Shown here: positions 16,200-24,142 of the stretch, one piece after another
How positions within the stretch are numbered: the stretch's first letter is position 1
How the letters are laid out: each line of letters begins with the position of its first letter
Program-made: the position numbers and the translations under genes
NCBI RefSeq assembly: GCF_900176255.2
Contig: NZ_FXEG02000003.1
Coordinates: 1,240,001-1,304,000 of the forward strand
DNA from: Mycobacterium ahvazicum
Lineage (GTDB): Bacteria; Actinomycetota; Actinomycetes; Mycobacteriales; Mycobacteriaceae
Direction of reading: 5' to 3'
DNA length: 64,000 nucleotides
Notes under the pieces: generated by a model
The model's database searches: none
What the model saw: only the letters and a program-made list of their open reading frames with translations
What the model was told of the DNA's origin: nothing

Positions 16200-17429
16200 T
16201 CAGCGGACGCGTTCCTGCGCCTGTTCGGCGCCGGCCGCGGGGGTATCGACGGGGGCACGTTCTCCGACTCCGGCGCCCGTGGCCGCCGTTTCGAAGTCCC
16301 GACTGAGAACGTCTTCCTCGGCGGCGGCGCTCTCCCGGACAGGCGACTTCTCCGAGGACGCGGCCGACCCCGACGCGGCCCGCGAGCCCGACTGTCGGCC
16401 CGACACCTGACCGACGGGGGGCATGGCGTATGCCGCCGCGGTACCGGTCTGCGGGACAGCCCGTTCGGACGGCTCGCCGGCCCAAACACCCTGCGGACTT
16501 TCACCTTCGCCGGTGCTCGCCGCGCCCGGGGAAGGTGTCCCGGCGGATTGCGATGCCGGCCCGTCGAAACCACCCGATACCGCGGCCGAGGACCCCGCGT
16601 TGATCTGGTCGAACCCGCTCACGCTGGACTTCGGCGCGGGCGCCACCTCCGGCGTCGTCGACTCCGAACCCGTGACAACCGCGCTGGCGGCGATCCCGGT
16701 GTATTCGAGGTTGATGAGCTGGAGCTGATTCGCGTTTTGCCCGGCTTTGAGAGCAGCCAGACCGGTCGTGGGGAGCGCCACCGCCATACCTATCCCGAAG
16801 GCCGCCCACTGGAACCAGCGTGAAATCGCTGGGCCGGCCGGGCCCGCGGCCCATCTCAGGGTCGCCGCTATCGGGATACACACGGTGAAAAAGGCCCTGA
16901 CACTCGTCAGGGTGATTTTGCAATTTCCCAGCATGTCGGAGTTTTGCAAGAGCAGCGCCGCGACCTGGAGATCGAGATCCGCCGCCGTTGACGCCCATTG
17001 CATTTGTTCGGCGTTGCGGGCGTTGTAGGCGTCGGCCGACGCGCCCGACCAGGATTCACTGTCCACCGCAGCATCTTTGAGGTTCTGCCACGCCAGGTCG
17101 AAGTCTTTGGAAGCCGATTCGTACGTCTGACCCTGCTCCTTGCCGCTGCCGAGGAGAAGCGTCAAAGCGGTCACGATCTGTATGCCGCGTTCCAGGATGA
17201 CGGCCTCGACCCCGAAGGCGTCCCTTAACGATTCCTCGCTACCCCAGTTGCCCGAGAGCAAGTCGAGGCCCTTGGATTTGGGCAGGTAGTTCTTACCGAT
17301 CGCATATCCGCCTTGGCCCAGCGCCAGGAAAAGGTTGAGGGCGCCGTCGGCGTAATTGCCCGTCGCGAAGGCTTTGCCGGCCGCGACCGCGCTGAAGCCG
17401 GGCTTCCAGGTATCCGAAATCTTGGGCAT
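16200..17429 (-). CDS. EspA/EspE-like type VII secretion substrate
   Basis: A 409-residue protein. The N-terminal helical region contains the WxG turn in SWSGASADAYNARN, as in EspA (WLGSAADKY). A hydrophobic hairpin covers about residues 175-235 (AFFTVCIPIAATLRW and AAFGIGMAVALPTTG), with Cys residues in or near the first span. The long C-terminal half is low-complexity Ala/Gly/Ser/Pro and ends GERAPVDTPAAGAEQ, very like the E-R-A-P-(V/I) tail of EspA and EspE. By analogy it is a secreted or envelope-bound effector exported with the EspC/F-like protein. It follows the EspB-like gene after a 193-base gap, large enough for its own promoter. It heads the E/C/D/L-like run. Confidence 0.85.
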   Translation of the reverse strand: MPKISDTWKPGFSAVAAGKAFATGNYADGALNLFLALGQGGYAIGKNYLPKSKGLDLLSGNWGSEESLRDAFGVEAVILERGIQIVTALTLLLGSGKEQGQTYESASKDFDLAWQNLKDAAVDSESWSGASADAYNARNAEQMQWASTAADLDLQVAALLLQNSDMLGNCKITLTSVRAFFTVCIPIAATLRWAAGPAGPAISRWFQWAAFGIGMAVALPTTGLAALKAGQNANQLQLINLEYTGIAASAVVTGSESTTPEVAPAPKSSVSGFDQINAGSSAAVSGGFDGPASQSAGTPSPGAASTGEGESPQGVWAGEPSERAVPQTGTAAAYAMPPVGQVSGRQSGSRAASGSAASSEKSPVRESAAAEEDVLSRDFETAATGAGVGERAPVDTPAAGAEQAQERVR

Positions 17430-17622
17430 CGTTGATTTCCTCCGAATTTCACCGGAACCCGGCGGCCGTAATTCGAATGGAGTCTAACAGCGCACTGGAT
17501 GAAGTGTGCACCAATCTTGCTGCGCAGCAGGCACTTTCGCCTACCGACACTTGTGCGACGCTCGTTGGTCGACTGTTGTTCACCTTTGCTGGCAACGCCA
17601 TCTCAGCCACGCCGGCGCACGA

Positions 17623-19062
17623 TTACTCGGGTGTGTCGTTGCGTCGGCGAACACCGATGACCGACGAAGTCCACGGTCGATCCTCGGTGTAGATGTCCTC
17701 TTCGTCCCCGTAGCGCTTGGCCTTGGAGTCCTTGCCCTGGCCCTGATTAGCGCCGGCGCCCATCGGCATCCCGCCGCCCATCGCGCCGCGGCCGGCCGCC
17801 GCGCCGCCCGCACCCGGACCAACGCCAACCCCGCCGGCCGCGGGTCGTGTCGAACCACCCGAACCCGCTTCCGCGTCCGACGAGCCCTGCAACGGCATCG
17901 ACGGCATGCCGCCGCCGCCGAACGACGCCGGCTTGACCCCACCGCCGGTCGAGAGTCCGGGCACTCCCGTCGGCAGTGGCGGTGCCGCCTGGGCGAATGG
18001 GGCACCCGCCGGGGCGGGTTGGCTGGGGGCCATGTTGCTGAGGCTGCTCACCGTGTCCGCGATGTTGGTGTTGCCCAGCTGCGACGCGAGCGCACCGGGG
18101 TTGGCGACACCGGTCCCCGAGTCGACGACACCACCGATAGCGCCACGGATGACTTCCCCGGCGTTATCCGGTATTTGCAGCGGCGCCTTGATCGTGACCG
18201 CGGCCGGCGGATTGGAGGGATACACGAGCGCCAGCGGCAACGCGGCGCGCTGATTGTAATCGGCCAGCACCGTCTCCGACCTTTCCTGCATATCCACGTA
18301 CCACGTCAGAATTTCGTTCTGCCGGTTGATGTCTCCCCTCCTTCCGTACTCGTCGTACCAGAAGTCGGCGATGTAGAGGTCGTAGGACGTGGGGTGGACC
18401 GTGACGGCCCATTTGTGGGCGTCTAAAACAGCTCTGGATTGACCGGTGATCTGATAGCACGAGCCGCCGCCCAGCTGGATCAAATATTTCTTCTGTTGTT
18501 CGAAATTGGCTTCGACCGCGGCCGCGGACTCGCCTTCCCAATATTCGAATGGCCGGAACCGCTGCATGACGGCAGCGGATTGCAGCACCAAAACATAGTT
18601 GTTCCACTCGGCCTCGAATCTGGCGTATGCGATGCCTTGATCCGGCGCCTCGATATCCGCGATCGCTTTCCTGAGGTCGTAATAACCGTCATATCCCGGC
18701 GTTTCCGGCGGTGGCGGGAATTGGTCGTCCCTGCCGGTTTTCTGCGCAGCAGGCGTGCTCGCGGACTCGGGCGTGGTGGATGACCCCGCGGTGAGCGCGT
18801 CCGCGGCCGCCTGATCGGCTTCCTCGTAGGCCAGCGCCGCGTTCCGCAGCGATTCCGCAAGTATCAGGTATTCCTGCTCGGCACGTTTGATGCTTTCGCG
18901 AATCGCGGCGGCAGAATAATCCAGCTGGGTGCCGGAATCCTCGACAAAAGAAATGGCGCACGGGGGCCGGGCGTTCTGCTGCGGCGGAATGGGCAGTGGC
19001 ACCTCGAGTTCGGCCGCCCGGGCCATCAGCTCGTCGTACTCGACCTTGAGCATCTCGGCCAT
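17623..19062 (-). CDS. EspB-like type VII secretion substrate
   Basis: A 479-residue EspB paralogue. The N-terminal PE/PPE-like helical domain shows LRNAALAYEEADQAAADAL with the YxxxD export signal, and PFEYWEGESAAAVEANFEQQ with the WxG turn, the same two elements as EspB. The C-terminal half is Gly/Pro/Ala-rich and ends EEDIYTEDRPWTSSVIGVRR, matching the EspB tail before its MycP1 processing product end. EspB forms heptameric rings and binds phospholipids in ESX-1. Start: GAAGGAGAG lies 8 bases before the ATG. An EspK-like chaperone is encoded in the same block, as expected for an EspB-type cargo. Confidence 0.87.
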   Translation of the reverse strand: MAEMLKVEYDELMARAAELEVPLPIPPQQNARPPCAISFVEDSGTQLDYSAAAIRESIKRAEQEYLILAESLRNAALAYEEADQAAADALTAGSSTTPESASTPAAQKTGRDDQFPPPPETPGYDGYYDLRKAIADIEAPDQGIAYARFEAEWNNYVLVLQSAAVMQRFRPFEYWEGESAAAVEANFEQQKKYLIQLGGGSCYQITGQSRAVLDAHKWAVTVHPTSYDLYIADFWYDEYGRRGDINRQNEILTWYVDMQERSETVLADYNQRAALPLALVYPSNPPAAVTIKAPLQIPDNAGEVIRGAIGGVVDSGTGVANPGALASQLGNTNIADTVSSLSNMAPSQPAPAGAPFAQAAPPLPTGVPGLSTGGGVKPASFGGGGMPSMPLQGSSDAEAGSGGSTRPAAGGVGVGPGAGGAAAGRGAMGGGMPMGAGANQGQGKDSKAKRYGDEEDIYTEDRPWTSSVIGVRRRNDTPE

Positions 19063-19219
19063 GAACGACTCTCCTTCGGCGCCGAAGCGATCATCACGAG
19101 AACCAATCGCCCGGCTGAAACTGCACTCGTCAGCTTTGCTGCGCCGTGCGGGCGAGGCTCATCGTAATGCAGCAAGGTCGGAGTCGCAGCGCGATCGTGC
19201 GATCGCCGATCCGATGCCG

Positions 19220-20059
19220 CTAGGCCAGGCGGGTGACCTCGACGACGACGTCGAGGTCGGTTGCGCCCTGCCCCGAGAAGATGCCCTTGAGCGGGGACAC
19301 GTCGGTGTAGTCGCGCCCGACGCCGACGCTGACGTATTGCTCGCTGATCTCGGTGTCGTTGGTCGGGTCGTAGTTCCACCACCCACCCGTCCAGGCTTGG
19401 AGCCACGCGTGGCTTCTACCGTCCACGGTGTCCCCGACGACGGCGTTCCGTTTGGGGTGCAAATACCCCGATACGTAACGGGCCGGAATTCCCATCTCGC
19501 GCAACAGCATTAGCGACAGGTGAACGAAGTCCTGACAGACGCCCTTGCCCGCCCGGAGCGCCTCGATCCCGGGCGAGTGCACCCCGGTGGTCCCCGGAAG
19601 GTATTCCAGCTCGCCGTGCACCCAGTTGGCCGCGGCGATCACGGCTTCCTGTGGCTCGTGGCTTTTGATGATCTTCTTGCCGACCGAGCTGAGCCGCTTG
19701 CTTGCCGGGGTGTAGTCGGTGGGCTGGAGCAATTCGTCGAACCGATCGATCACCGCGGCGGACTGTAGGTCCGTCCAGCTGACGTCCTTGGCGGCCGGCT
19801 CCGGCTGCTCGGTCTCGACGACCGACGACGACGTCACCGTCAGATCGGTGTGCGGCGCGTGCAAGTCGAACGCGGTGACGGCGGTGCCCCAGTAGTCGAT
19901 GTAGCGGTAAGACCGGGTTGCCGGAATGGTTTCGACCCGGTTGAGGATGACGTTTTGCCGGGTGTCCGAACTCGGGGTCAGCCTGGCCTCGTTATAGGAC
20001 GCGGTCACCGGCGATTGGTAGGCGAACCCGGTCGTGTGCACCACGCGCAGCCGCCACAT
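19220..20059 (-). CDS. Transglutaminase-like cysteine peptidase-fold protein (Rv2409-type)
   Basis: A 279-residue protein. The N-terminal beta domain begins MWRLRVVHTTGFAYQSPVTA. The transglutaminase core has the Cys-His-Asp triad in GVCQDFVHLSLMLLREMGIP, RSHAWLQAW and YDPTND. This family travels with alpha-E and circularly permuted ATP-grasp genes and is thought to take part in making or trimming a peptide-like product. All three are here, overlapping stop to start: the start of this gene shares one base with the alpha-E stop (TGATG). It is the last gene of that operon. Confidence 0.9.
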   Translation of the reverse strand: MWRLRVVHTTGFAYQSPVTASYNEARLTPSSDTRQNVILNRVETIPATRSYRYIDYWGTAVTAFDLHAPHTDLTVTSSSVVETEQPEPAAKDVSWTDLQSAAVIDRFDELLQPTDYTPASKRLSSVGKKIIKSHEPQEAVIAAANWVHGELEYLPGTTGVHSPGIEALRAGKGVCQDFVHLSLMLLREMGIPARYVSGYLHPKRNAVVGDTVDGRSHAWLQAWTGGWWNYDPTNDTEISEQYVSVGVGRDYTDVSPLKGIFSGQGATDLDVVVEVTRLA

Positions 20060-21036
20060 CAGGTATCCCCGTTCCGGGCGACCAGGCTGGCGCTATTGCC
20101 CGCATCCGACCATGCCACCCATGGCGTGACATGGAAGTACTGCAGCGACAACGCATCTCCGACATCTCGGCAGGTTGTCTGCAGGCCGTCCAGCCGCGTC
20201 TCGAGCGTGTCGAGCAATACGCCCGGTGGCAGGAATTCCAGTTCGCTGCGGGCCTGTCCGAGCAGTCGCTGCGCCTCCGCGGTGGCCCCCACCCGGCTCA
20301 TCGGGTTGCGCACCAACTCTTCGATGCTCTCCTCGGCGAGCTTGAGCGAGTAGAACACCGAACGCGGGAACAACCGGTCGAGCATCATGAATTCGACCAC
20401 CCGGCCGGCGTCCAGCACCCCGCGATAGGTACGCAGATAGGTGTCGTGAGCGCCCGCCGAGCGCAGCAGGGTGACCCAGGCCGGCGAGGAGGCGCTGTCC
20501 CCCACCCGAGACAGCAAGAGCCGCACCGTCATGTCGACGCGCTCAATGGCGCGGCCCAACAACATGAATCGGTATCCGTCGTCACGCGAAAGAGTCGAAT
20601 CCGCCAGGCCGGCGAACATCGCGGCCCGGCCCTCGATGAACGACAGAAACTCATGGGGCCCAAGGCGTTTGGCGGCACGTTGGCGTTCGGACAGGGCGTG
20701 GTAGGTGGTGTTGAGACATTCCCAGATTTCGCTGGACGTCACCTCGCGGGCCGACTTGGCGTTCTCGCGCGCCGCCGTAATTGCGTCGACGATCGAGGAA
20801 CCGCCCTTGTTGTCGGTGCTGTAGGCCACCATGTCGGTCAACGACCAGACGTCCAAGTCGTGGTCCGGCGCCTCGATGCCGAGCACCCGCAACAGCAGCC
20901 GGGAGGCCTGGTCGGGGTCGACGCTGGAATCCTCCAGCAGTTGGTGCAGCGCCACATCCAGAATGCGCGCGGTGTCATCGGCCCGCTCGACATAGCGGCC
21001 AATCCAGTAGAGCGCCTCGGCATTTCGGGCCAACAT
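20059..21036 (-). CDS. Alpha-E domain protein (Rv2410-type)
   Basis: A 325-residue, almost entirely helical protein opening MLARNAEALYWIGRYVERAD, the signature of the alpha-E superfamily, with further conserved segments AMFAGLADSTLSRDDGYRFM and GRAIERVDMTVRLLLSRVGD. Alpha-E proteins occur only with ATP-grasp and transglutaminase partners and may present or hold the substrate. It overlaps the ATP-grasp gene and the transglutaminase gene by one base on each side, so the three proteins are made from one message and in matched amounts. Confidence 0.9.
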   Translation of the reverse strand: MLARNAEALYWIGRYVERADDTARILDVALHQLLEDSSVDPDQASRLLLRVLGIEAPDHDLDVWSLTDMVAYSTDNKGGSSIVDAITAARENAKSAREVTSSEIWECLNTTYHALSERQRAAKRLGPHEFLSFIEGRAAMFAGLADSTLSRDDGYRFMLLGRAIERVDMTVRLLLSRVGDSASSPAWVTLLRSAGAHDTYLRTYRGVLDAGRVVEFMMLDRLFPRSVFYSLKLAEESIEELVRNPMSRVGATAEAQRLLGQARSELEFLPPGVLLDTLETRLDGLQTTCRDVGDALSLQYFHVTPWVAWSDAGNSASLVARNGDT

Positions 21037-22745
21037 CAGCGGACCGTCCTCTGCTGTTGTTGCTGCTGCTTTTGCTTCTGCTTTTTCGGCCGCTTCTCCT
21101 CCTGCGGTTGCTCACCCTGCAGCGGCTGCTGATGCGACGAGGCCGACGAGTCGTCGGCCTCGTGATCCGACCTGGACTTCGGCAACGACCGCACGACTTC
21201 GGCGGCGCCCAGCTCGCGTTCGGCGCCGGATGTGCGCGGCGCCAGCACCCAGGTGTCCTTGGAGCCGCCACCCTGACTGGAGTTGACCACCCGCGAGCCC
21301 TCGACCAGGGCCACTCGGCTCAACCCGCCCGGCAGCACCCACACCTCGTCGCCGTCATTGACCGCGAACGGTCGCAGGTCGACGTAGCGCGGGGCCAGCG
21401 CGTTGCCGATCCGCGTCGGCACGGTGGACAGCTCCATCATCGGCTGCGCGATCCAACTGCGGGGCTCGTCACGGATTTTCTTGCTGACCGCCGCGAGTTC
21501 TTTTTCGGAAGCTTCCGGACCGAACACGATGCCGTAACCCCCGGATCCCTCGACCGGCTTGATGACCAGCTCGTCGACCCGGTCGAGCACCTCCTCGCGT
21601 TCGTCGTCCAGCCAGCACCGGTAGGTGTCCACATTGGCCAGCAGCGGCTTCTCGCCGAGGTAGTACTCGATCATGGTCGGCACGTAGGTGTAGACCAGCT
21701 TGTCGTCGCCGACGCCGTTGCCGATCGCGCTGGAGATCACGACGTTGCCGGCGCGGGCGGCGTTGACCAGGCCGGCCACCCCCAGCACCGAGTCGGCCCG
21801 GAACTGCAGCGGGTCGAGGAAGATGTCGTCGATGCGCCGATAGATGACGTCGACCTGGCGCTCCCCCTCGGTGGTGCGCATGTACACCTGGTTGTCGCGG
21901 CAGAACAGGTCGCGGCCCTCGACCAGTTCGACGCCCATCTGACGGGCGAGCAGCGAATGCTCGAAGTAGGCGGAGTTGTAGACGCCGGGGGTCAGCACCA
22001 CCACGGTCGGGTCGGCCTCGTTGGTCGCCGCGGAATTGCGCAGTGCTCGCAACAGGTGCGAAGCGTAGTCGTCGACCGCACGCACCCGGTGGGTGGCGAA
22101 CAGGTTCGGGAAGACCCGCGCCATCGTGCGCCGGTTCTCCATCACATACGACACGCCCGACGGGGAGCGCAGGTTGTCCTCGAGGACCCGCCAGGTGCCC
22201 TTCTCGTCGCGGATCAGGTCGATGCCGGCGACGTGGATACGCACACCGTTGGGCGGGACGATGCCGACAGCCTGACGGTGAAAGTGCTCGCAGGAGGTGA
22301 CCAGACGGCGCGGAATCACGCCGTCGTTGAGGATCTCCTGATCGCCGTAGATGTCGTCGAGGTACATCTCCAGGGCTTTGACCCGTTGGACGATGCCACG
22401 CTCGAGTCGGTTCCATTCGGCCGCGGAGATCACCCGCGGCACCAGGTCCAGCGGAAACGGCCTTTCCTGGCCCGATAAGGAGAACGTGATGCCCTGGTCG
22501 ATGAACGCTCGGGCCAGCGCGTCGGCGCGGGCTCGCAGGTCCGACGCGTCCGACGGCGCCAGTTCGGCGTAGATGCCCTTATACGGGCCACGCACGTTGC
22601 CCTGCGCGTCGAACATCTCGTCGAAGGCCATTTCGTAGGCGTCCGACGAGTTGTACCCGCGGAAGATGCGCTCGGACCGCGCCGGCGCCTGTGCAGCGCC
22701 GCGCGAACCCCGCCTGGCTGTTTCAACCTGGTTCGCAAGACTCAC
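21036..22745 (-). CDS. Circularly permuted ATP-grasp protein with Gln-rich tail (Rv2411-type)
   Basis: A 569-residue protein. The circularly permuted ATP-grasp core is seen in GIVPPNGVRIHVAGIDLIRD, LEDNLRSPSGVSYVMENRR, VVLTPGVYNSAYFEHSLLAR, SAIGNGVGDDKLVYTYVPTM and VIKPVEGSGGYGIVFGPEAS (glycine-rich nucleotide loop). ATP-grasp enzymes join carboxylates to amines through an acyl-phosphate. Paired with the alpha-E and transglutaminase genes it likely ligates a small peptide-like product. The last 55 residues are charged and end in a Lys/Gln tract with six consecutive Gln, encoded by CAG/CAA triplets at about 21050-21085, a stretch prone to slippage. First gene of its operon, divergent from rpsT. 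Confidence 0.88.
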   Translation of the reverse strand: MSLANQVETARRGSRGAAQAPARSERIFRGYNSSDAYEMAFDEMFDAQGNVRGPYKGIYAELAPSDASDLRARADALARAFIDQGITFSLSGQERPFPLDLVPRVISAAEWNRLERGIVQRVKALEMYLDDIYGDQEILNDGVIPRRLVTSCEHFHRQAVGIVPPNGVRIHVAGIDLIRDEKGTWRVLEDNLRSPSGVSYVMENRRTMARVFPNLFATHRVRAVDDYASHLLRALRNSAATNEADPTVVVLTPGVYNSAYFEHSLLARQMGVELVEGRDLFCRDNQVYMRTTEGERQVDVIYRRIDDIFLDPLQFRADSVLGVAGLVNAARAGNVVISSAIGNGVGDDKLVYTYVPTMIEYYLGEKPLLANVDTYRCWLDDEREEVLDRVDELVIKPVEGSGGYGIVFGPEASEKELAAVSKKIRDEPRSWIAQPMMELSTVPTRIGNALAPRYVDLRPFAVNDGDEVWVLPGGLSRVALVEGSRVVNSSQGGGSKDTWVLAPRTSGAERELGAAEVVRSLPKSRSDHEADDSSASSHQQPLQGEQPQEEKRPKKQKQKQQQQQQRTVR

Positions 22746-22796
22746 TTTTAGGATGCTGCCTCAAATCGACGTTATGGCAGGCCACGAGTTCCCGTT

Positions 22797-22835
22797 TTGG
22801 GAGAAAACGTAACCGACTGCTAACCTGAGCAGTCG
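22797..22835 (+). promoter_or_regulatory. Candidate rpsT promoter overlapped by a small dyad
   Basis: TTGGGA (22797-22802) and TAACCT (22821-22826) are spaced by 18 bases, a plausible sigma-A promoter for rpsT. The -10 lies in the loop of an exact 7-base dyad, CGACTGC (22814-22820) and GCAGTCG (22829-22835). The dyad could be an operator or a 5' leader hairpin. Only the sequence pattern supports this. Confidence 0.35.
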
Positions 22836-22904
22836 CAATCGGGTGTGGGGCGCCCCCCGAGACGAATACTTGCAAACACCAGAGACGACGAAGGAAAGTT
22901 CCGC

Positions 22905-23165
22905 GTGGCCAACATCAAGTCGCAGCAGAAGCGCATCAAGACCAACGAGCGCGCCCGACTGCGCAACAAGTCGGTGAAGTCGTCGCTGCGCACCGCCGTG
23001 CGCGCGTTCCGCGAGGCGGCCGAAGCCGGTGACAAGGACAAGGCCGCGGAGTTGCTGGTGTCGACCAACCGCAAGCTGGACAAGGCGGCCACCAAGGGCG
23101 TCATCCACAAGAACCAGGCCGCGAACAAGAAGTCGGCGCTGGCGCGTTCCCTCAACAAGATCTGA
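22905..23165 (+). CDS. rpsT: 30S ribosomal protein S20
   Basis: 86 residues beginning at a GTG (VANIKSQQKRIKTNERARLR), with the basic helix-rich S20 pattern SVKSSLRTAVRAFREAAEAG and the C-terminal GVIHKNQAANKKSALARSLN. S20 binds 16S rRNA early in 30S assembly. The ribosome site GAAGGAAAG lies about 8 bases upstream. The GTG start is the usual mycobacterial choice and gives the standard family length. It converges on holA with 8 bases between stops. Confidence 0.97.
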   Translation: MANIKSQQKRIKTNERARLRNKSVKSSLRTAVRAFREAAEAGDKDKAAELLVSTNRKLDKAATKGVIHKNQAANKKSALARSLNKI

Positions 23166-23173
23166 GCCCTGGG

Positions 23174-24142
23174 CTATCGGGCCCGCTCGGCGACCAGTTC
23201 CGCTACCTTTCGGACCGCTGACTCCAACGCGTAGTCGGCGTCCGCGGCGGCACCCTTGACGTCGGCGTTGAGTTCGGCGACCACTTTCATCGCGGTTGCC
23301 ACACTGTCGCGCGACCAGCGCCGGGCCTGCTTCTGAGCCTTCTGCACCCGCCAGGGCGGCATCCCCAGCTGCCCGGCCAGCCGGTACGGGTCGCCGGAAA
23401 GCGGCCCGACCCGACCGATGGTGTGGATGGCTTCGGCCAGTGCGTCGGCCAGCACCACCAGCGGCTCGCCGCGCATCATTGCCCACCGCAGTGCCTCGGC
23501 AGCGCCCGCGACATCGCCGGCCACGGCCTTATCCGCGATATCGAAGCCCTTCACCTCCGCCTTGCCGCTGTGGTAGCGGCGCACCGCGGCCTCGTCGACC
23601 TCACCGCCGGTGTCCGCAACCAGCTGCGAGCACGCCGAGGCGAGCTCGCGAACGTCGGAGCCGACGGCGTCCAACAGGGCGGTGACGGTGTCCTCGTCGA
23701 CCTTGACTCGCAGCGCGCGGAACTCCTTGCGGATGAAGTCGATGCGTTCGCTCAGCTTGGTGATCCGTGCGCAGGGATGCACCTCGGCGCCCAACGACTT
23801 CATCTGGTCGGCCAGCGCCTTGGCGCGCCCGCCGCCCGAATGCACCACCACCAGCATCGTGGCCGGCGGCAGGTCCGCGGCGGCCGCGGCGATCATCGTG
23901 ACCGCGTCCTTGCCCGCTTCGGCCGCGGCCTCCAGCACCACGATGCGTTCGTCGGCGAACAGCGACGGACTGAGCAACTCGGCGAGCTCGAAGGTGCTGA
24001 CGTCGCCGGCCCGCATGCGGTTGACCGGGATGTCGTCACTACCGGCACGCTTGCGTGCCGCCCGCAGCACGTCCGCCACGGCCCTCTCGACCAGTAGTTC
24101 CTCGTCTCCCAGGACCAGGTGCAACGGCGACGCCTCACTCAC
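23174..24142 (-). CDS. holA: DNA polymerase III delta subunit
   Basis: A 322-residue clamp-loader delta subunit. The N-terminal domain opens SPLHLVLGDEELLVERAVAD, with the delta-family strand ERIVVLEAAAEAG, the segment VVVHSGGGRAKALADQMKSL, the DEDTVTALLDAVGSDVRELA helices and the C-terminal collar helices MPPWRVQKAQKQARRW. It opens the beta clamp during loading. The start is a GTG whose GTGA overlaps the comEC stop, so the two genes are coupled. Confidence 0.92.
   Translation of the reverse strand: MSEASPLHLVLGDEELLVERAVADVLRAARKRAGSDDIPVNRMRAGDVSTFELAELLSPSLFADERIVVLEAAAEAGKDAVTMIAAAAADLPPATMLVVVHSGGGRAKALADQMKSLGAEVHPCARITKLSERIDFIRKEFRALRVKVDEDTVTALLDAVGSDVRELASACSQLVADTGGEVDEAAVRRYHSGKAEVKGFDIADKAVAGDVAGAAEALRWAMMRGEPLVVLADALAEAIHTIGRVGPLSGDPYRLAGQLGMPPWRVQKAQKQARRWSRDSVATAMKVVAELNADVKGAAADADYALESAVRKVAELVAERAR

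Noticed and set aside
12855..19062. A complete additional ESX secretion system
   Set aside because: No EccB, EccC, EccD, EccE, MycP or EsxA/EsxB-like frames occur in the block.
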